NCBI GenBank assembly: GCA_038216655.1 | Contig: JBBQPZ010000011.1 | Span: 62,001 to 126,000 of the forward strand | Direction: 5' to 3' | Origin: JAFDWR01 sp038216655 | GTDB taxonomy: Bacteria > Armatimonadota > Fimbriimonadia > Fimbriimonadales > Fimbriimonadaceae | Length of the DNA stretch: 64,000 bases | Shown here: positions 33,605-42,180 of the stretch, in pieces | How positions within the stretch are numbered: position 1 is the stretch's first letter | Layout of the letters: every line of letters begins with the position of its first letter | Made by a program: the position numbers and the translations under genes | The notes under the pieces: model-generated | The model's database searches: none | Told to the model about the DNA's origin: nothing | The model's input: only the letters and a program-made list of their open reading frames with translations

Positions 33605-33679
33605 GCGGGCGTAGCTCAGTGGTAGAGCATTACCTTGCCAAGGTAAGGGTCGCGGGTTCGAATCTCGTCGCCCGCTCCA
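33605..33679 (+). tRNA. tRNA-Gly (GCC)
   Basis: Acceptor GCGGGCG (33605-33611) pairs with CGCCCGC (33669-33675). The D-arm is GCTCAGTGGTAGAGC, the anticodon arm TTACCTTGCCAAGGTAA has anticodon GCC, the T-arm is GCGGGTTCGAATCTCGT, the discriminator is T, and CCA is encoded at 33677-33679. Confidence 0.97.
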
Positions 33680-33805
33680 AGTTCCTTCGGAACTTGTGCG
33701 ATTACGGTTAATTCCGACAAAGACAGCATTGTCCTAACCCTGCGGGGTGTCCGAGCATGTGCTTCGGCTACTTTGCCCCCACACTAGCCTGGATTATCCT
33801 CGCTT

Positions 33806-33982
33806 GGATGCCTCGGGACGCTCCCGCCACGGCTTTCCAACCGCCTGAGGTTGGAGTCCCGAGGCTAAGACCACTCGATCACCTCTTCCGGATCTCGAGC
33901 GATACAAGTCTCCGCTTTTTAGTCTCGGGACTCTAAGTTGACATCCCGCGAGTACGCGGGGAGGGAGCATCCCGAGGCATCC
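33806..33982. repeat. Inverted-repeat element with 20-bp arms
   Basis: GGATGCCTCGGGACGCTCCC (33806-33825) and its inverse at 33963-33982 differ at one position. An inner AGTCCCGAGGC and CTCGGGACT copy of the arm motif gives a branched structure. It occupies most of the 350-base spacer between tRNA-Gly and the VWA gene. A second small hairpin GCCCTTTCTTGAAAGGGC lies at 34004-34021, right at the end of the VWA operon. Confidence 0.85.
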
Positions 33983-34030
33983 GGTCTGGGTTAACTAGGT
34001 TGGTGCCCTTTCTTGAAAGGGCTACGCCGG

Positions 34031-36850
34031 TCACTCCTGACGGTCGCGGTCTCTTTGTCGCTTGGACTCCAACAGCTTCGAACCGACGGCAGTGCCAGGC
34101 TTGGTCGAAGAAGCCGGCTTGACTGCCGGGCGATCCCCTGCCATCGGTGCAGGGCCTTGCGCGGCGGAGTCCGGCGCTTCGCGGGAAGCGCTCGAAGCGC
34201 GTTCTTTGGCTTGGCGAAGCCGATCGATCCGGACATGCGTCTCCGCGCTGTCCTGGCGTTTGCGACGCAGTCTTGCCCAAAGCTTGGCGAACATCTCGCG
34301 CATGGGCAAGGCAAGCCTGCGCACCCCGACATCAAACGGAATCACCAACGCGGCGAGCATCATGAACAGTTGCCACAGTTCGGTGATCGACTCGCCGGGT
34401 CTGAGAATCGGGCGGAGTGACTCGGTCGGCGCGGCAAGGGCGCGGCCACCGGTCAAGTCGCTGATCAGCTTGAGCAAGGGGCGATTAGGCAGGAAGCTTC
34501 GATACTCCGGCGGGTAAGGAATCGAGAATCCGGTCGCCTTGACGCGCTTGACTCCCGAAGGATCGGTCTCGGAAACGGTGACAATGTAGCTTCCAAGCTG
34601 GTCCGCGCCAAAGCTTCCACGGAACTTCCCGGGCGCTTCCTGGGGAAGGGTGAGCTCGTGGGCGGTGCCGTCGGGTCCACTCATGTGAACCTGGATCGAA
34701 GGCTGAGTAAGGGGCCTCCCGAGGCGGTCAGTGGCTTCCACCTGGATCTGACCCTTCCCACCTTCCATGTGCACGCCGACCTGATACTCGTTCACCGCCG
34801 CGCGGCGTGAGATGACCCGCAGTGCCTGGGTCCAGAACGTCGAAAAGCCTTCCCAGGGAACCCAACGGGCGGCCCAGCGGGCTTGGGCGTCGGAGGTGAA
34901 GGCCAGCGTGGTGCCAAGGCCGTACTGCCAGGTTGCCAACAAAGGATCATCTTTACCGGTGCGCATGCCCACACTGGCGAGGGGACGCGAGTCGACGAGG
35001 CAGTAGGCGTACATTGCCGGTGCCGAGTCGATCCCCCTCAGGATCGGTTCCCCTTCGGCGAGCTTCGGCAAGAAGGCACCTTCCTCAATCGCCGAGCGGG
35101 ACATCACGGCGGTGTCCTGGGTCACGATCGCGGGCAATTGGCCCGCGTGCTTGGCCAAATAGAAACGCCCACCCCCCGCGGCCGCGAGTTGCTTGCAGAA
35201 TTCGACGTCCTTTCCCTCCCCAATCGCGACGACCGAGGTCGTGATGTGTTCGGAGCGGAGGGCCAGCGCGATCGCGATCGACCCTTCGTGGGTATCGCAA
35301 TCGTCTCCGTCGGCCATCAGGATGAAGTGCCGAACTTTGGTCGTTTCGGCGCGGAGGACCTGCGCCCCTTTCTCCATCGAAGGCTCGATGTAGATGCCAC
35401 CTCCCCCGATCGACAGCTTCTGGATTTGGCGAATGACCGACGCCTTGTCGGTCAATTGCTGCATCGGAGCGACGAACTCAATTCCGTCGGTGCTGCCCGC
35501 GACCCCGACGCGATCCATCGGTGACATCATGTTCACCGTCGCCTCGGCCCCCTTGGCGGCGAGGCGAATCTTAGGCATGCCGTCCTCGACCATGCCCATG
35601 CTGCCGCTCGCGTCGACCATGATCAGGATCGAGGTGCTCGGGAAAGACTTGCGTTGGCGGATGTTCAGGTCGACGGGAAGGGTGTCAGCGATCGGCGTGG
35701 CGTAATAGCCGCCGGGAAGGAAGGAATTCTCGCCGCCGACCATCGCAAAGCCAATCCCGCTGTCGCGGATCCCGGCTTGGACCAGCTTCATCTGCTCGGC
35801 GGTCACTTCCTTGGCGTTGAAGTCATTGAAGAAGACCGCGTCGTAGGGCTGCAAATCCTCGGGCTTGGCGGGGAGGCCGCCCGGTCCGGCAAGGACCACG
35901 TCGGTGCCACCCTTCTTGAGGGCATCGGCAAGGGGACTCGTGCCGGTGCTTTCTTGCAGCACCAGGGCGCGGGGTTTGCCGCGGACCGCCACGAACCCCA
36001 CGCCGATGTTGTTCCGGTTGTCACGATCCCTGGGTGCGCGAAGCGTCGCCCGATAGCGATGGAATCCCGTGTCGTGCAGAGTCTCGCTCAGCACGATCGA
36101 GCTGCGCCCCGGGGCCAGCTTGACGGGGGTCTCCTTCACAAGGACGCCGTCTCGGTCGAGCGCGATTACGGCTTCTTGCGGCACGGTCGAATCGACGATG
36201 ACGCGGATGTTGAAGGGCTGTTCGAGCCGAACTTCCTCCGGCTGCTGCAGTTCCACGACGGAGGCCTCGGCCCCCCGATCGTCGACTCCGAGGGCGACAT
36301 GATCGATGTCGATCGACTCGGTCGAAGCGACCTCAGCGGATTCCTCGGCATCACCGGTGGTCTCGTTACCATCGCTCAGCACCACGATCCGACGTCCCTT
36401 CCCCTCGGGAAACGACGCGGTGGCAAGCCGAATCGCGGAGGCGAGGTCGCTCGCCGATGGATCGACTTGGCTCAGAATGCGGCCAACCGTCCGCCGACCG
36501 TCCGGCATTGCATCGACGACGGCGTCCTTGCCGAAGGCGATCACGCCGCCAACATCGTCGGGTCCAAGCGAGGCCATCGCGGTCGCGACGAATTCTTCGG
36601 CGCGCTTTCGCTCCTTTTCCGACACGGAATCGGAGCGGTCAAGGACGAAGATGGTGCAGATCCCATGGTTCGGTCGCCGTGCCTGGGGACCGGCCAGGGC
36701 CAAGATAACGAATCCGGCGAGCAGGAAACGAACGCCAAACGCAAGGCGCTTTCGACCCTTTGCCATGCCGTGGACGTGGCGGAAGCTGAGCCATAGCCCG
36801 ATCGCCAGCGGAAGAAAAAGCAGCAGATAGAGAGGGTCGGTGAATCGCAC
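34031..36850 (-). CDS. Large membrane protein with two VWA domains and a GATase-like domain
   Basis: 939 residues; last gene of the nine-gene operon. Two membrane helices (LYLLLFLPLAIGLWLSF and FGVRFLLAGFVILALAG) are followed by a first VWA domain with MIDAS DRSDS (71-75), a beta-sandwich region, a class-I glutamine-amidotransferase-like segment (YDAVFFNDFNAKEVTAEQM, MVGGENSFLPGGY at about 371-382) lacking a visible catalytic Cys, and a second VWA domain with canonical DASGSM (413-418). A further beta domain precedes a C-terminal helix pair (LWQLFMMLAALVIPFDVGV, about 828-850) and a basic cytoplasmic tail. VWA domains bind proteins through a metal ion; the target is unknown. It starts where the BatA-like gene stops. 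Confidence 0.85.
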   Translation of the reverse strand: MRFTDPLYLLLFLPLAIGLWLSFRHVHGMAKGRKRLAFGVRFLLAGFVILALAGPQARRPNHGICTIFVLDRSDSVSEKERKRAEEFVATAMASLGPDDVGGVIAFGKDAVVDAMPDGRRTVGRILSQVDPSASDLASAIRLATASFPEGKGRRIVVLSDGNETTGDAEESAEVASTESIDIDHVALGVDDRGAEASVVELQQPEEVRLEQPFNIRVIVDSTVPQEAVIALDRDGVLVKETPVKLAPGRSSIVLSETLHDTGFHRYRATLRAPRDRDNRNNIGVGFVAVRGKPRALVLQESTGTSPLADALKKGGTDVVLAGPGGLPAKPEDLQPYDAVFFNDFNAKEVTAEQMKLVQAGIRDSGIGFAMVGGENSFLPGGYYATPIADTLPVDLNIRQRKSFPSTSILIMVDASGSMGMVEDGMPKIRLAAKGAEATVNMMSPMDRVGVAGSTDGIEFVAPMQQLTDKASVIRQIQKLSIGGGGIYIEPSMEKGAQVLRAETTKVRHFILMADGDDCDTHEGSIAIALALRSEHITTSVVAIGEGKDVEFCKQLAAAGGGRFYLAKHAGQLPAIVTQDTAVMSRSAIEEGAFLPKLAEGEPILRGIDSAPAMYAYCLVDSRPLASVGMRTGKDDPLLATWQYGLGTTLAFTSDAQARWAARWVPWEGFSTFWTQALRVISRRAAVNEYQVGVHMEGGKGQIQVEATDRLGRPLTQPSIQVHMSGPDGTAHELTLPQEAPGKFRGSFGADQLGSYIVTVSETDPSGVKRVKATGFSIPYPPEYRSFLPNRPLLKLISDLTGGRALAAPTESLRPILRPGESITELWQLFMMLAALVIPFDVGVRRLALPMREMFAKLWARLRRKRQDSAETHVRIDRLRQAKERASSASREAPDSAAQGPAPMAGDRPAVKPASSTKPGTAVGSKLLESKRQRDRDRQE

Positions 36851-38649
36851 TACGACCTCCTAGCGAACAGCCACCATTCGCCCGACAGCACGAGAAGGAG
36901 AATCAGGCCGAGCGGCCGCCAGAAGTCGGTCAACCGCATCGGCGCGGGCACCGCCTTGACTTGCCCCCCGCCGAGCGACACGTTGTCGACGGGCCGGACG
37001 TCCGACTCGCGCTCGGATCGGAGGCTGGCGTACACATCCTTCTTCTGGCTGCCAACCGAGAGACGGTAGTGCCCGAAGGTGTCCAGGGAACGAATCACCG
37101 CATTGCCTCCCGTCGGCTCGACGTTCAGGCCGGTGCCGTCGGGACTCTCGACATGGACCGTCGACTTGGTTGGAATCGCAAACGACGCTCCTGCCTTCAC
37201 GCCAAGGATGTTGGACGAAGCCTCGCCCGACAGGAAGTCGAGCGCATTGGCAATGAAGATCGGGAAGCTCGCTTGGAGCGGGAGGTCCGATTTCAGCGGC
37301 TCGAAGGCAACGTAGACGTGTCGTTGAGACCCTCGCGAGAGCACGACTAACGGCCCCTTATTGCCGAGCATGACCGTCTCGCCTTCCGCTTTCGCCTCCA
37401 CCCTCTGCGCGCGCTCAATGTATACGTCCTGAAGATCCACGCCCTTCATGAGCGGCGTATCCGAGGTGCTGACGAATTGGGGCTTGTCGATTTCGCCTCG
37501 CGCGGTAACGGGCGAGTTGGGTCCGGCTTGGCCAAGAGTGAGCACGCCCCGGGAGGGCACCGGCTTCTCCGGAATTCCGTCGAACACGACCAGATCATAG
37601 GGCGCGAGCGCGGCGGGAAGTTCGGTCGTCTTGTCCAGGGTCACCCGCGGGTCGAGGGCGAGCGCACGTTCCAGGAATATGTTGCCTTTAGTCAATAGCA
37701 AGACGTGGAGAGACGCGCCCGGGTTGGCGATGGTGACCGCGTAGTTGTCGGCGGCAAGGGTGTCCTTGACATCGAGGTTCACCTCGAGAACCTTCGCCGT
37801 GGCGGGGGCGGAGAGGGTCTTGCCCCAGGTCTTCCCGGGAGCCACGGTCGCCTTCTCCGAGTCGATCAGATGGCCGTCGGCGGTGATCGTCACGGGGGCT
37901 TCCATCGGCACGTTGCCGGTGTTGGTGATCGCGCAGTAGAGCTGTCGCCCGGCGGGGGTGTCCGTGGTGCCAAAGGCGGAGATGGCGAGGTTATCGCCGC
38001 GCACGCCGATCTTGCGATAGACCACCGCCGCCTTTCCGGGGGCAAAGTCCTTGATCGCCTCAAAATCACCGTCCGAGAGGAGCACGATCCGGCCCGACTC
38101 CAGTGAGCCAACCAGCGCCGAGCCAAGGCGAAGGGCACCGCCCACATCGACCTCCGAATCGTAGCGCCGCAGCTTGTCGAGGGCGAGAATCTCGCGACCG
38201 GCGTCGTTCGAGAGCGCGACGATCACCCGTGGGCTAGGCCCGGCCTCGATCACCGCGATGCGGTCCCCGGCTTTCGCGCTTCGAATCGCGTCGCGGACCT
38301 GGTTCTTGGCATCCTCGAAACGATTGGGCGAGACATCCGTCGCGCCCATGCTGGCGGACGCGTCGATGACGAACACGGTTGCTTCACCGGTCAGTCCGCG
38401 TTGCTTAATCTGCGGACCCGCGAACGCGAGGACGGCGAGGGCAAGGGCGAGCAACTGGAGGATCAGCAGCCAACTGAATCGGAGGCGCTGGATCAAGGCG
38501 TTGGCGCGAACTTCCTCGGTGCGTGCGGGCCAGAGAAAGGTCGCGGGCACGCGCATGTCACGCCGCCGCATCCGAAGTAAGTACAGCGCGATGAGAATCC
38601 CCGCCAGGGGGATCAGCCAAGCGAGCGCGGACGGGTTTTGGAAGCTCAA
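36850..38649 (-). CDS. BatA-like membrane protein with VWA domain
   Basis: About 600 residues. An N-terminal Aerotolerance (BatA) region with one helix (ALAWLIPLAGILIALYLLRM), VPATFLWPAR and a second helix (LILQLLALALAVLAFAG) is followed by a VWA domain with DASASM near residue 96. A large external beta-rich part follows (residues about 220-570), then a last helix (PLGLILLLVLSGEWWLFA). An ATG at 38676 is in frame, but the TTG at 38649 overlaps the DUF58 stop (TTGA) and starts exactly at the conserved helix. MoxR-DUF58-BatA sets are known envelope or metal-centre chaperone systems; here the role is not established. Confidence 0.85.
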   Translation of the reverse strand: MSFQNPSALAWLIPLAGILIALYLLRMRRRDMRVPATFLWPARTEEVRANALIQRLRFSWLLILQLLALALAVLAFAGPQIKQRGLTGEATVFVIDASASMGATDVSPNRFEDAKNQVRDAIRSAKAGDRIAVIEAGPSPRVIVALSNDAGREILALDKLRRYDSEVDVGGALRLGSALVGSLESGRIVLLSDGDFEAIKDFAPGKAAVVYRKIGVRGDNLAISAFGTTDTPAGRQLYCAITNTGNVPMEAPVTITADGHLIDSEKATVAPGKTWGKTLSAPATAKVLEVNLDVKDTLAADNYAVTIANPGASLHVLLLTKGNIFLERALALDPRVTLDKTTELPAALAPYDLVVFDGIPEKPVPSRGVLTLGQAGPNSPVTARGEIDKPQFVSTSDTPLMKGVDLQDVYIERAQRVEAKAEGETVMLGNKGPLVVLSRGSQRHVYVAFEPLKSDLPLQASFPIFIANALDFLSGEASSNILGVKAGASFAIPTKSTVHVESPDGTGLNVEPTGGNAVIRSLDTFGHYRLSVGSQKKDVYASLRSERESDVRPVDNVSLGGGQVKAVPAPMRLTDFWRPLGLILLLVLSGEWWLFARRS

Positions 38650-39530
38650 GTTCGGACCCACCCCTCGCGTTTCCAAACGTCGCGGGCGATCTCGCTGACG
38701 GAATCGCCGGGCCGGACTAGCGCATAGCGACCGCCGATTCGAAGCATGGTGTCGGCGATCGCTTGATTGTGTTCAGTGAGGCGACGGCGATAGTCGGCGA
38801 GAGCCATACCGTTCGCCGTGATCTCGACGGGAGCACCCGTCTCGGCATCCAAAAGCCGGAGATCGCCTTCGAGATCGGGATCGAGCTCGATATCACTTAG
38901 GACTTGGAGAAAGAAGACCTCGTGACCGCGGCCGCGGAGCATTCGAAGGGCGGTTGGGGCGTCAGGATCGAGTCCGTCGCTGAAGACGATCACAAGGCCG
39001 GCGCGCGCACTGGAGTTGGCGAACTCGCGCAGGCTCTCGGCCAGCGCGCGACTCTCCCCTCCGGCCATGCTCGACGCCCATGTCATCAGTCGCATACTGG
39101 AGGCACGCCCGCGTAGGGGAGCGGAGGGCGCTTCCCGTCGGCCAAGGTTGCGCGGATAGACCGCGTCGCCCCCGGCGAGCCCGATCAACCCCATCGCCGC
39201 AGCCAGCCGGACGGCCGCCGAGAGTTTCGTCGGTTCACCGAATTCCATGGAGGGGGAGGCGTCGAGAAGGAGGTGCACCGCCAGGTCCTCCTCGTCGCGG
39301 TAGGTCTTCATGATCGGGGTCTCAAGCCGGGCCAGGACGTTCCAATCCAGGTGCCGCAGGTCGTCGCCCTCGGAGTACTCCCGGTAGTCGGCGAATTCGA
39401 TGCTGATTCCCTTGCGTCGTGTCAGTCGCTCTCCGCGGACGCGCCCGGGGAACGAGCCACGAGGGTTCAGCCGCAGCCCCTCAAGGATGCGCATCTCCGC
39501 CGGACTCAGGACGAACGAGCTGGTCAGCAT
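38646..39530 (-). CDS. DUF58 domain protein
   Basis: 294 residues with the DUF58 hallmark EFADYREYSEGDDLRHLDW, NVLARLETPIMKTY, then a VWA-like fold beginning LLLDASPSMEFG and VFSDGLDPDAPTALRML. DUF58 proteins are regularly encoded between MoxR ATPases and VWA membrane proteins and are thought to bridge them. It is 11 bases downstream of moxR and overlaps the BatA-like gene by 4 bases. Confidence 0.93.
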   Translation of the reverse strand: MLTSSFVLSPAEMRILEGLRLNPRGSFPGRVRGERLTRRKGISIEFADYREYSEGDDLRHLDWNVLARLETPIMKTYRDEEDLAVHLLLDASPSMEFGEPTKLSAAVRLAAAMGLIGLAGGDAVYPRNLGRREAPSAPLRGRASSMRLMTWASSMAGGESRALAESLREFANSSARAGLVIVFSDGLDPDAPTALRMLRGRGHEVFFLQVLSDIELDPDLEGDLRLLDAETGAPVEITANGMALADYRRRLTEHNQAIADTMLRIGGRYALVRPGDSVSEIARDVWKREGWVRT

Positions 39531-39541
39531 GCCCGCACTCT

Positions 39542-40546
39542 CTAGACTCGAATCGGGTCGCGGTCACCGGCCTCGACGGCGGCCAAAACCTCGCCGAGCA
39601 CCGAGTCCGCGGTCATGCCATCCGCTTCCGCCTCGAAGTTCAGCAGGATGCGATGGCGAAGCGCGGGCAGATAGGCCTTGTTGAGGTCTTCCTTGGACAC
39701 GTTGAACCGCCCGGCGAGGAGGGCGAAGATCTTGCCTGCGGTGATCAGGCTCTGAGCGCCGCGGGGCGAAGCGCCGTACCGCAGATAGCGTTTGGCGACC
39801 GAGGTGGAACCGTCGCCGGACGGGTGGGTCGCGAGGGTCAGCGAGATCGCGTAGTCGAGGACGTTTGAGGCAACGGGGACTTCGCGGACGATGCCGCGCA
39901 TTCGCATGACGTCCTCCGCCCCGGCCACCGACTTCGGCTCTCGACCCTCGATGCCGGTGGTCTTGGTGACGACCTCCGCCAATTCGGCGCGAGTGGGATA
40001 AGGGACGAGGAGCTTGAAGAAGAACCGGTCGAGTTGGGCCTCGGGAAGCGGGTAGGTGCCTTCCTGCTCGATCGGGTTCTGGGTGGCCATCACGAGGAAC
40101 GGCTCGGGGAGTTCGTGGCGCTTTCCACCGACGGTGACGCCTCGCTCCTGCATCGCTTCGAGCATTGCCGATTGAGTCTTGGGGGTCGCGCGGTTGATCT
40201 CGTCGGCGAGGACGAGGTTGGCGAAGATCGGTCCGCGTCGGAATTCGAACGACCGCGCCCCCGAGTCGGCGTGAGCGAGCACGTTGGTGCCGGTCACGTC
40301 GGCGGGCATCATGTCCGGAGTGAACTGCACGCGGCTGAAATCGAGGCTGAGGGCCTTCGAGAGCGAGCGAACGAGCAGGGTCTTGCCAAGGCCGGGCATC
40401 CCTTCGAGGAGCACGTGGCCGTTGGCGGCCAGGCCGGCCAAGACCCCTTCGACGATATCGGCTTGGCCGATGATCGCCGCTCCTACTTCGGATCGGATTG
40501 CGGCGAAGGTGTCGCAAAACCATTTAGCATCTTGTTCGTTGGCCAT
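39542..40546 (-). CDS. moxR: MoxR family AAA+ ATPase
   Basis: 334 residues. Walker A is EGMPGLGKTLLVRSLS (about residues 53-68), then FSRVQFTPDMMPADVTGTNV, Walker B ANLVLADEINRATPKTQ, and sensor MATQNPIEQEGTYPLPEAQL with DRFFFKLLVPYP. C-terminal lid: RYGASPRGAQSLITAGKIFA. MoxR proteins use ATP to mature or assemble partner complexes together with VWA proteins. The partners are probably the three VWA/DUF58 proteins encoded just downstream. It lies 14 bases after the coiled-coil gene. Confidence 0.96.
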   Translation of the reverse strand: MANEQDAKWFCDTFAAIRSEVGAAIIGQADIVEGVLAGLAANGHVLLEGMPGLGKTLLVRSLSKALSLDFSRVQFTPDMMPADVTGTNVLAHADSGARSFEFRRGPIFANLVLADEINRATPKTQSAMLEAMQERGVTVGGKRHELPEPFLVMATQNPIEQEGTYPLPEAQLDRFFFKLLVPYPTRAELAEVVTKTTGIEGREPKSVAGAEDVMRMRGIVREVPVASNVLDYAISLTLATHPSGDGSTSVAKRYLRYGASPRGAQSLITAGKIFALLAGRFNVSKEDLNKAYLPALRHRILLNFEAEADGMTADSVLGEVLAAVEAGDRDPIRV

Positions 40547-40560
40547 GAGTTCTCTTGAGA

Positions 40561-42180
40561 TCAGTTTCGTTTCAGGGATTCGAAATATTCTTTGACGCGC
40601 TTCTGCTGGTCGGCCGGAATTTGCTGGCGGTTGATCGCCGACTCGGCGCGACGACGATAGCTGGGTAGCACTTGCTGGTAGGGCACACGACTTCGCTTGC
40701 CCAGGGAGGCGGGGCCACGGATTTCGATGTAGGTTTCCTCGCCCTTGTCCTGACGGTCGCCGGTCACGCCTACGATCTGTGTCTTTCCCTGGCCGGGAAC
40801 CGGCTTATCGAGCTTGTTGATCTTGCCTGAGTCGCCATGCCAGATGTCCTGGGTCGGAGCTCCGGGGCTATTGCTCTGCCCGCTACCGGTCACACCCCCC
40901 GGAATCGGCAAGAGCCCGAAGGCGCCCAGCAAACCAGCCCCCATCTCAATCTTCGCGCCGTTCTTGAGAGCATCTTCCAGTGCCTGCTTCATCGCCTCCA
41001 GGTACTCCTTCATCGCCTTATCGTCTTTGAGCTTCTCGGCGAGTTCTTCGAGCTCCTTTTGCATCTCTTCGAGCTGCTCTTTCGTGAGGCTCGGCTGACC
41101 TTCTAGGGCAGTCTGATCCGCGTTCTTCGCGAGCTTTTGCGCAAGCTCCTGGATCTCCTTGTAAAGGGGATTGGACTGCATTCGCGCGATCATGTCCTTC
41201 ACCGCTTGCGAGAGCTTCATTTGCAGCGCCTTGTTCTCTTGCATTGCCTTGGAGAGCTCGCTTTGCTTGGCTTGCATCTGCGCTCGCTCGGAGGGGGACA
41301 GATTCTGCTTGGCGAGATCCTGCTTGAGGGCGTCCATCTGCTTTTGAAGTTCCTGCCCTTTGTTCTGAGCATCGGCCAACTTCGCTTGCAGGTCTTTCGT
41401 TTCCTTCGCGTCGCGATCGGCTTTCGCCATCCGGTCTTGGGCGGTCATCGCTTGGCGTATCGATTGCTCACTCTTCTTCGCGTTCTCACGGGTGAGTTCG
41501 TCCGCCTTTTTGGCCAACTCGTTGGCCTTCTGCATCGCCTCTTGCTTGTCCATCCGAGCCTTCTCAAGTTCCTTCTGGAACCGCTTGAGCTCGGCGGCGA
41601 GGTCCTTCTCTTCTTTGGAAGGCTGTTTGGACGTGGCTTCGAATTCTTTACGGACGCGCTCGACGGTCTTGCCGGTCGTCTTCAGTTCGTCCCGCTCCTT
41701 CTTCTGCTGATCCGAGAGCAGCAACGGGCTGTTGCCGAGCATGAAGACGGCGGAAGCGAGGATGGCGGTAGCGATCATCGCTCCGTGCCAACGGTTCGGC
41801 CGAATGGGATAGAGCGTCGACGGCTTGAGATGTTGAACACGCGAATGCGCATCGGCGGCAAGGGCGGCGTCAAGGCCCCCACTCCCGTCCCGCTCCATGG
41901 TCGTGCGAAGCCGATCTTGGAGGTTGCCGCGGCGATCAACGCTGCTCGCGAGGGCATCCAGCGGAACCGGAAGGAAAGCCCCCACGAGCGCACCGAGTAC
42001 CGCGCATCCGGCAAAGAGGACACCCAGCCCCGACCACTCGGCGGTAGCCAGGCGGAACCAATCGAGAGCACCCCACCCGAGGCATGCGAGAGCGCCGCCG
42101 AAGCCTACCACCGCGAGCCCGCGCCATGCGCGGATCAGACGAACGCGACGTCCAAACCGATCGAGATCGTGCGACTTCAT
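40561..42180 (-). CDS. Membrane protein with long coiled coil
   Basis: About 540 residues from the ATG at 42180, which overlaps the permease stop (TGATG). Two N-terminal helices (LAVVGFGGALACLGWGALDW and LGVLFAGCAVLGALVGAFLP) are followed by a short loop (LDALASSVDRRGNLQDRLRT), a third helix near residue 145, and then a highly charged Lys/Glu/Gln coiled coil of about 230 residues (about 170-400). The C-terminus is Gly-rich then basic (YIEIRGPASLGKRSRVPYQQ). The layout resembles DUF4175-like proteins found beside MoxR operons. It could tether or brace the VWA complex; the function is inferred. Confidence 0.8.
   Translation of the reverse strand: MKSHDLDRFGRRVRLIRAWRGLAVVGFGGALACLGWGALDWFRLATAEWSGLGVLFAGCAVLGALVGAFLPVPLDALASSVDRRGNLQDRLRTTMERDGSGGLDAALAADAHSRVQHLKPSTLYPIRPNRWHGAMIATAILASAVFMLGNSPLLLSDQQKKERDELKTTGKTVERVRKEFEATSKQPSKEEKDLAAELKRFQKELEKARMDKQEAMQKANELAKKADELTRENAKKSEQSIRQAMTAQDRMAKADRDAKETKDLQAKLADAQNKGQELQKQMDALKQDLAKQNLSPSERAQMQAKQSELSKAMQENKALQMKLSQAVKDMIARMQSNPLYKEIQELAQKLAKNADQTALEGQPSLTKEQLEEMQKELEELAEKLKDDKAMKEYLEAMKQALEDALKNGAKIEMGAGLLGAFGLLPIPGGVTGSGQSNSPGAPTQDIWHGDSGKINKLDKPVPGQGKTQIVGVTGDRQDKGEETYIEIRGPASLGKRSRVPYQQVLPSYRRRAESAINRQQIPADQQKRVKEYFESLKRN

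Noticed and set aside
33605..33982. Integrative element using tRNA-Gly as attachment site
   Set aside because: No integrase gene and no repeated tRNA 3' end were found; only a hairpin element lies near.
35654..36796. Long plus-strand open frame (380 codons) opposite the double-VWA gene
   Set aside because: No family motif and no RBS; the minus-strand protein has clear VWA motifs.
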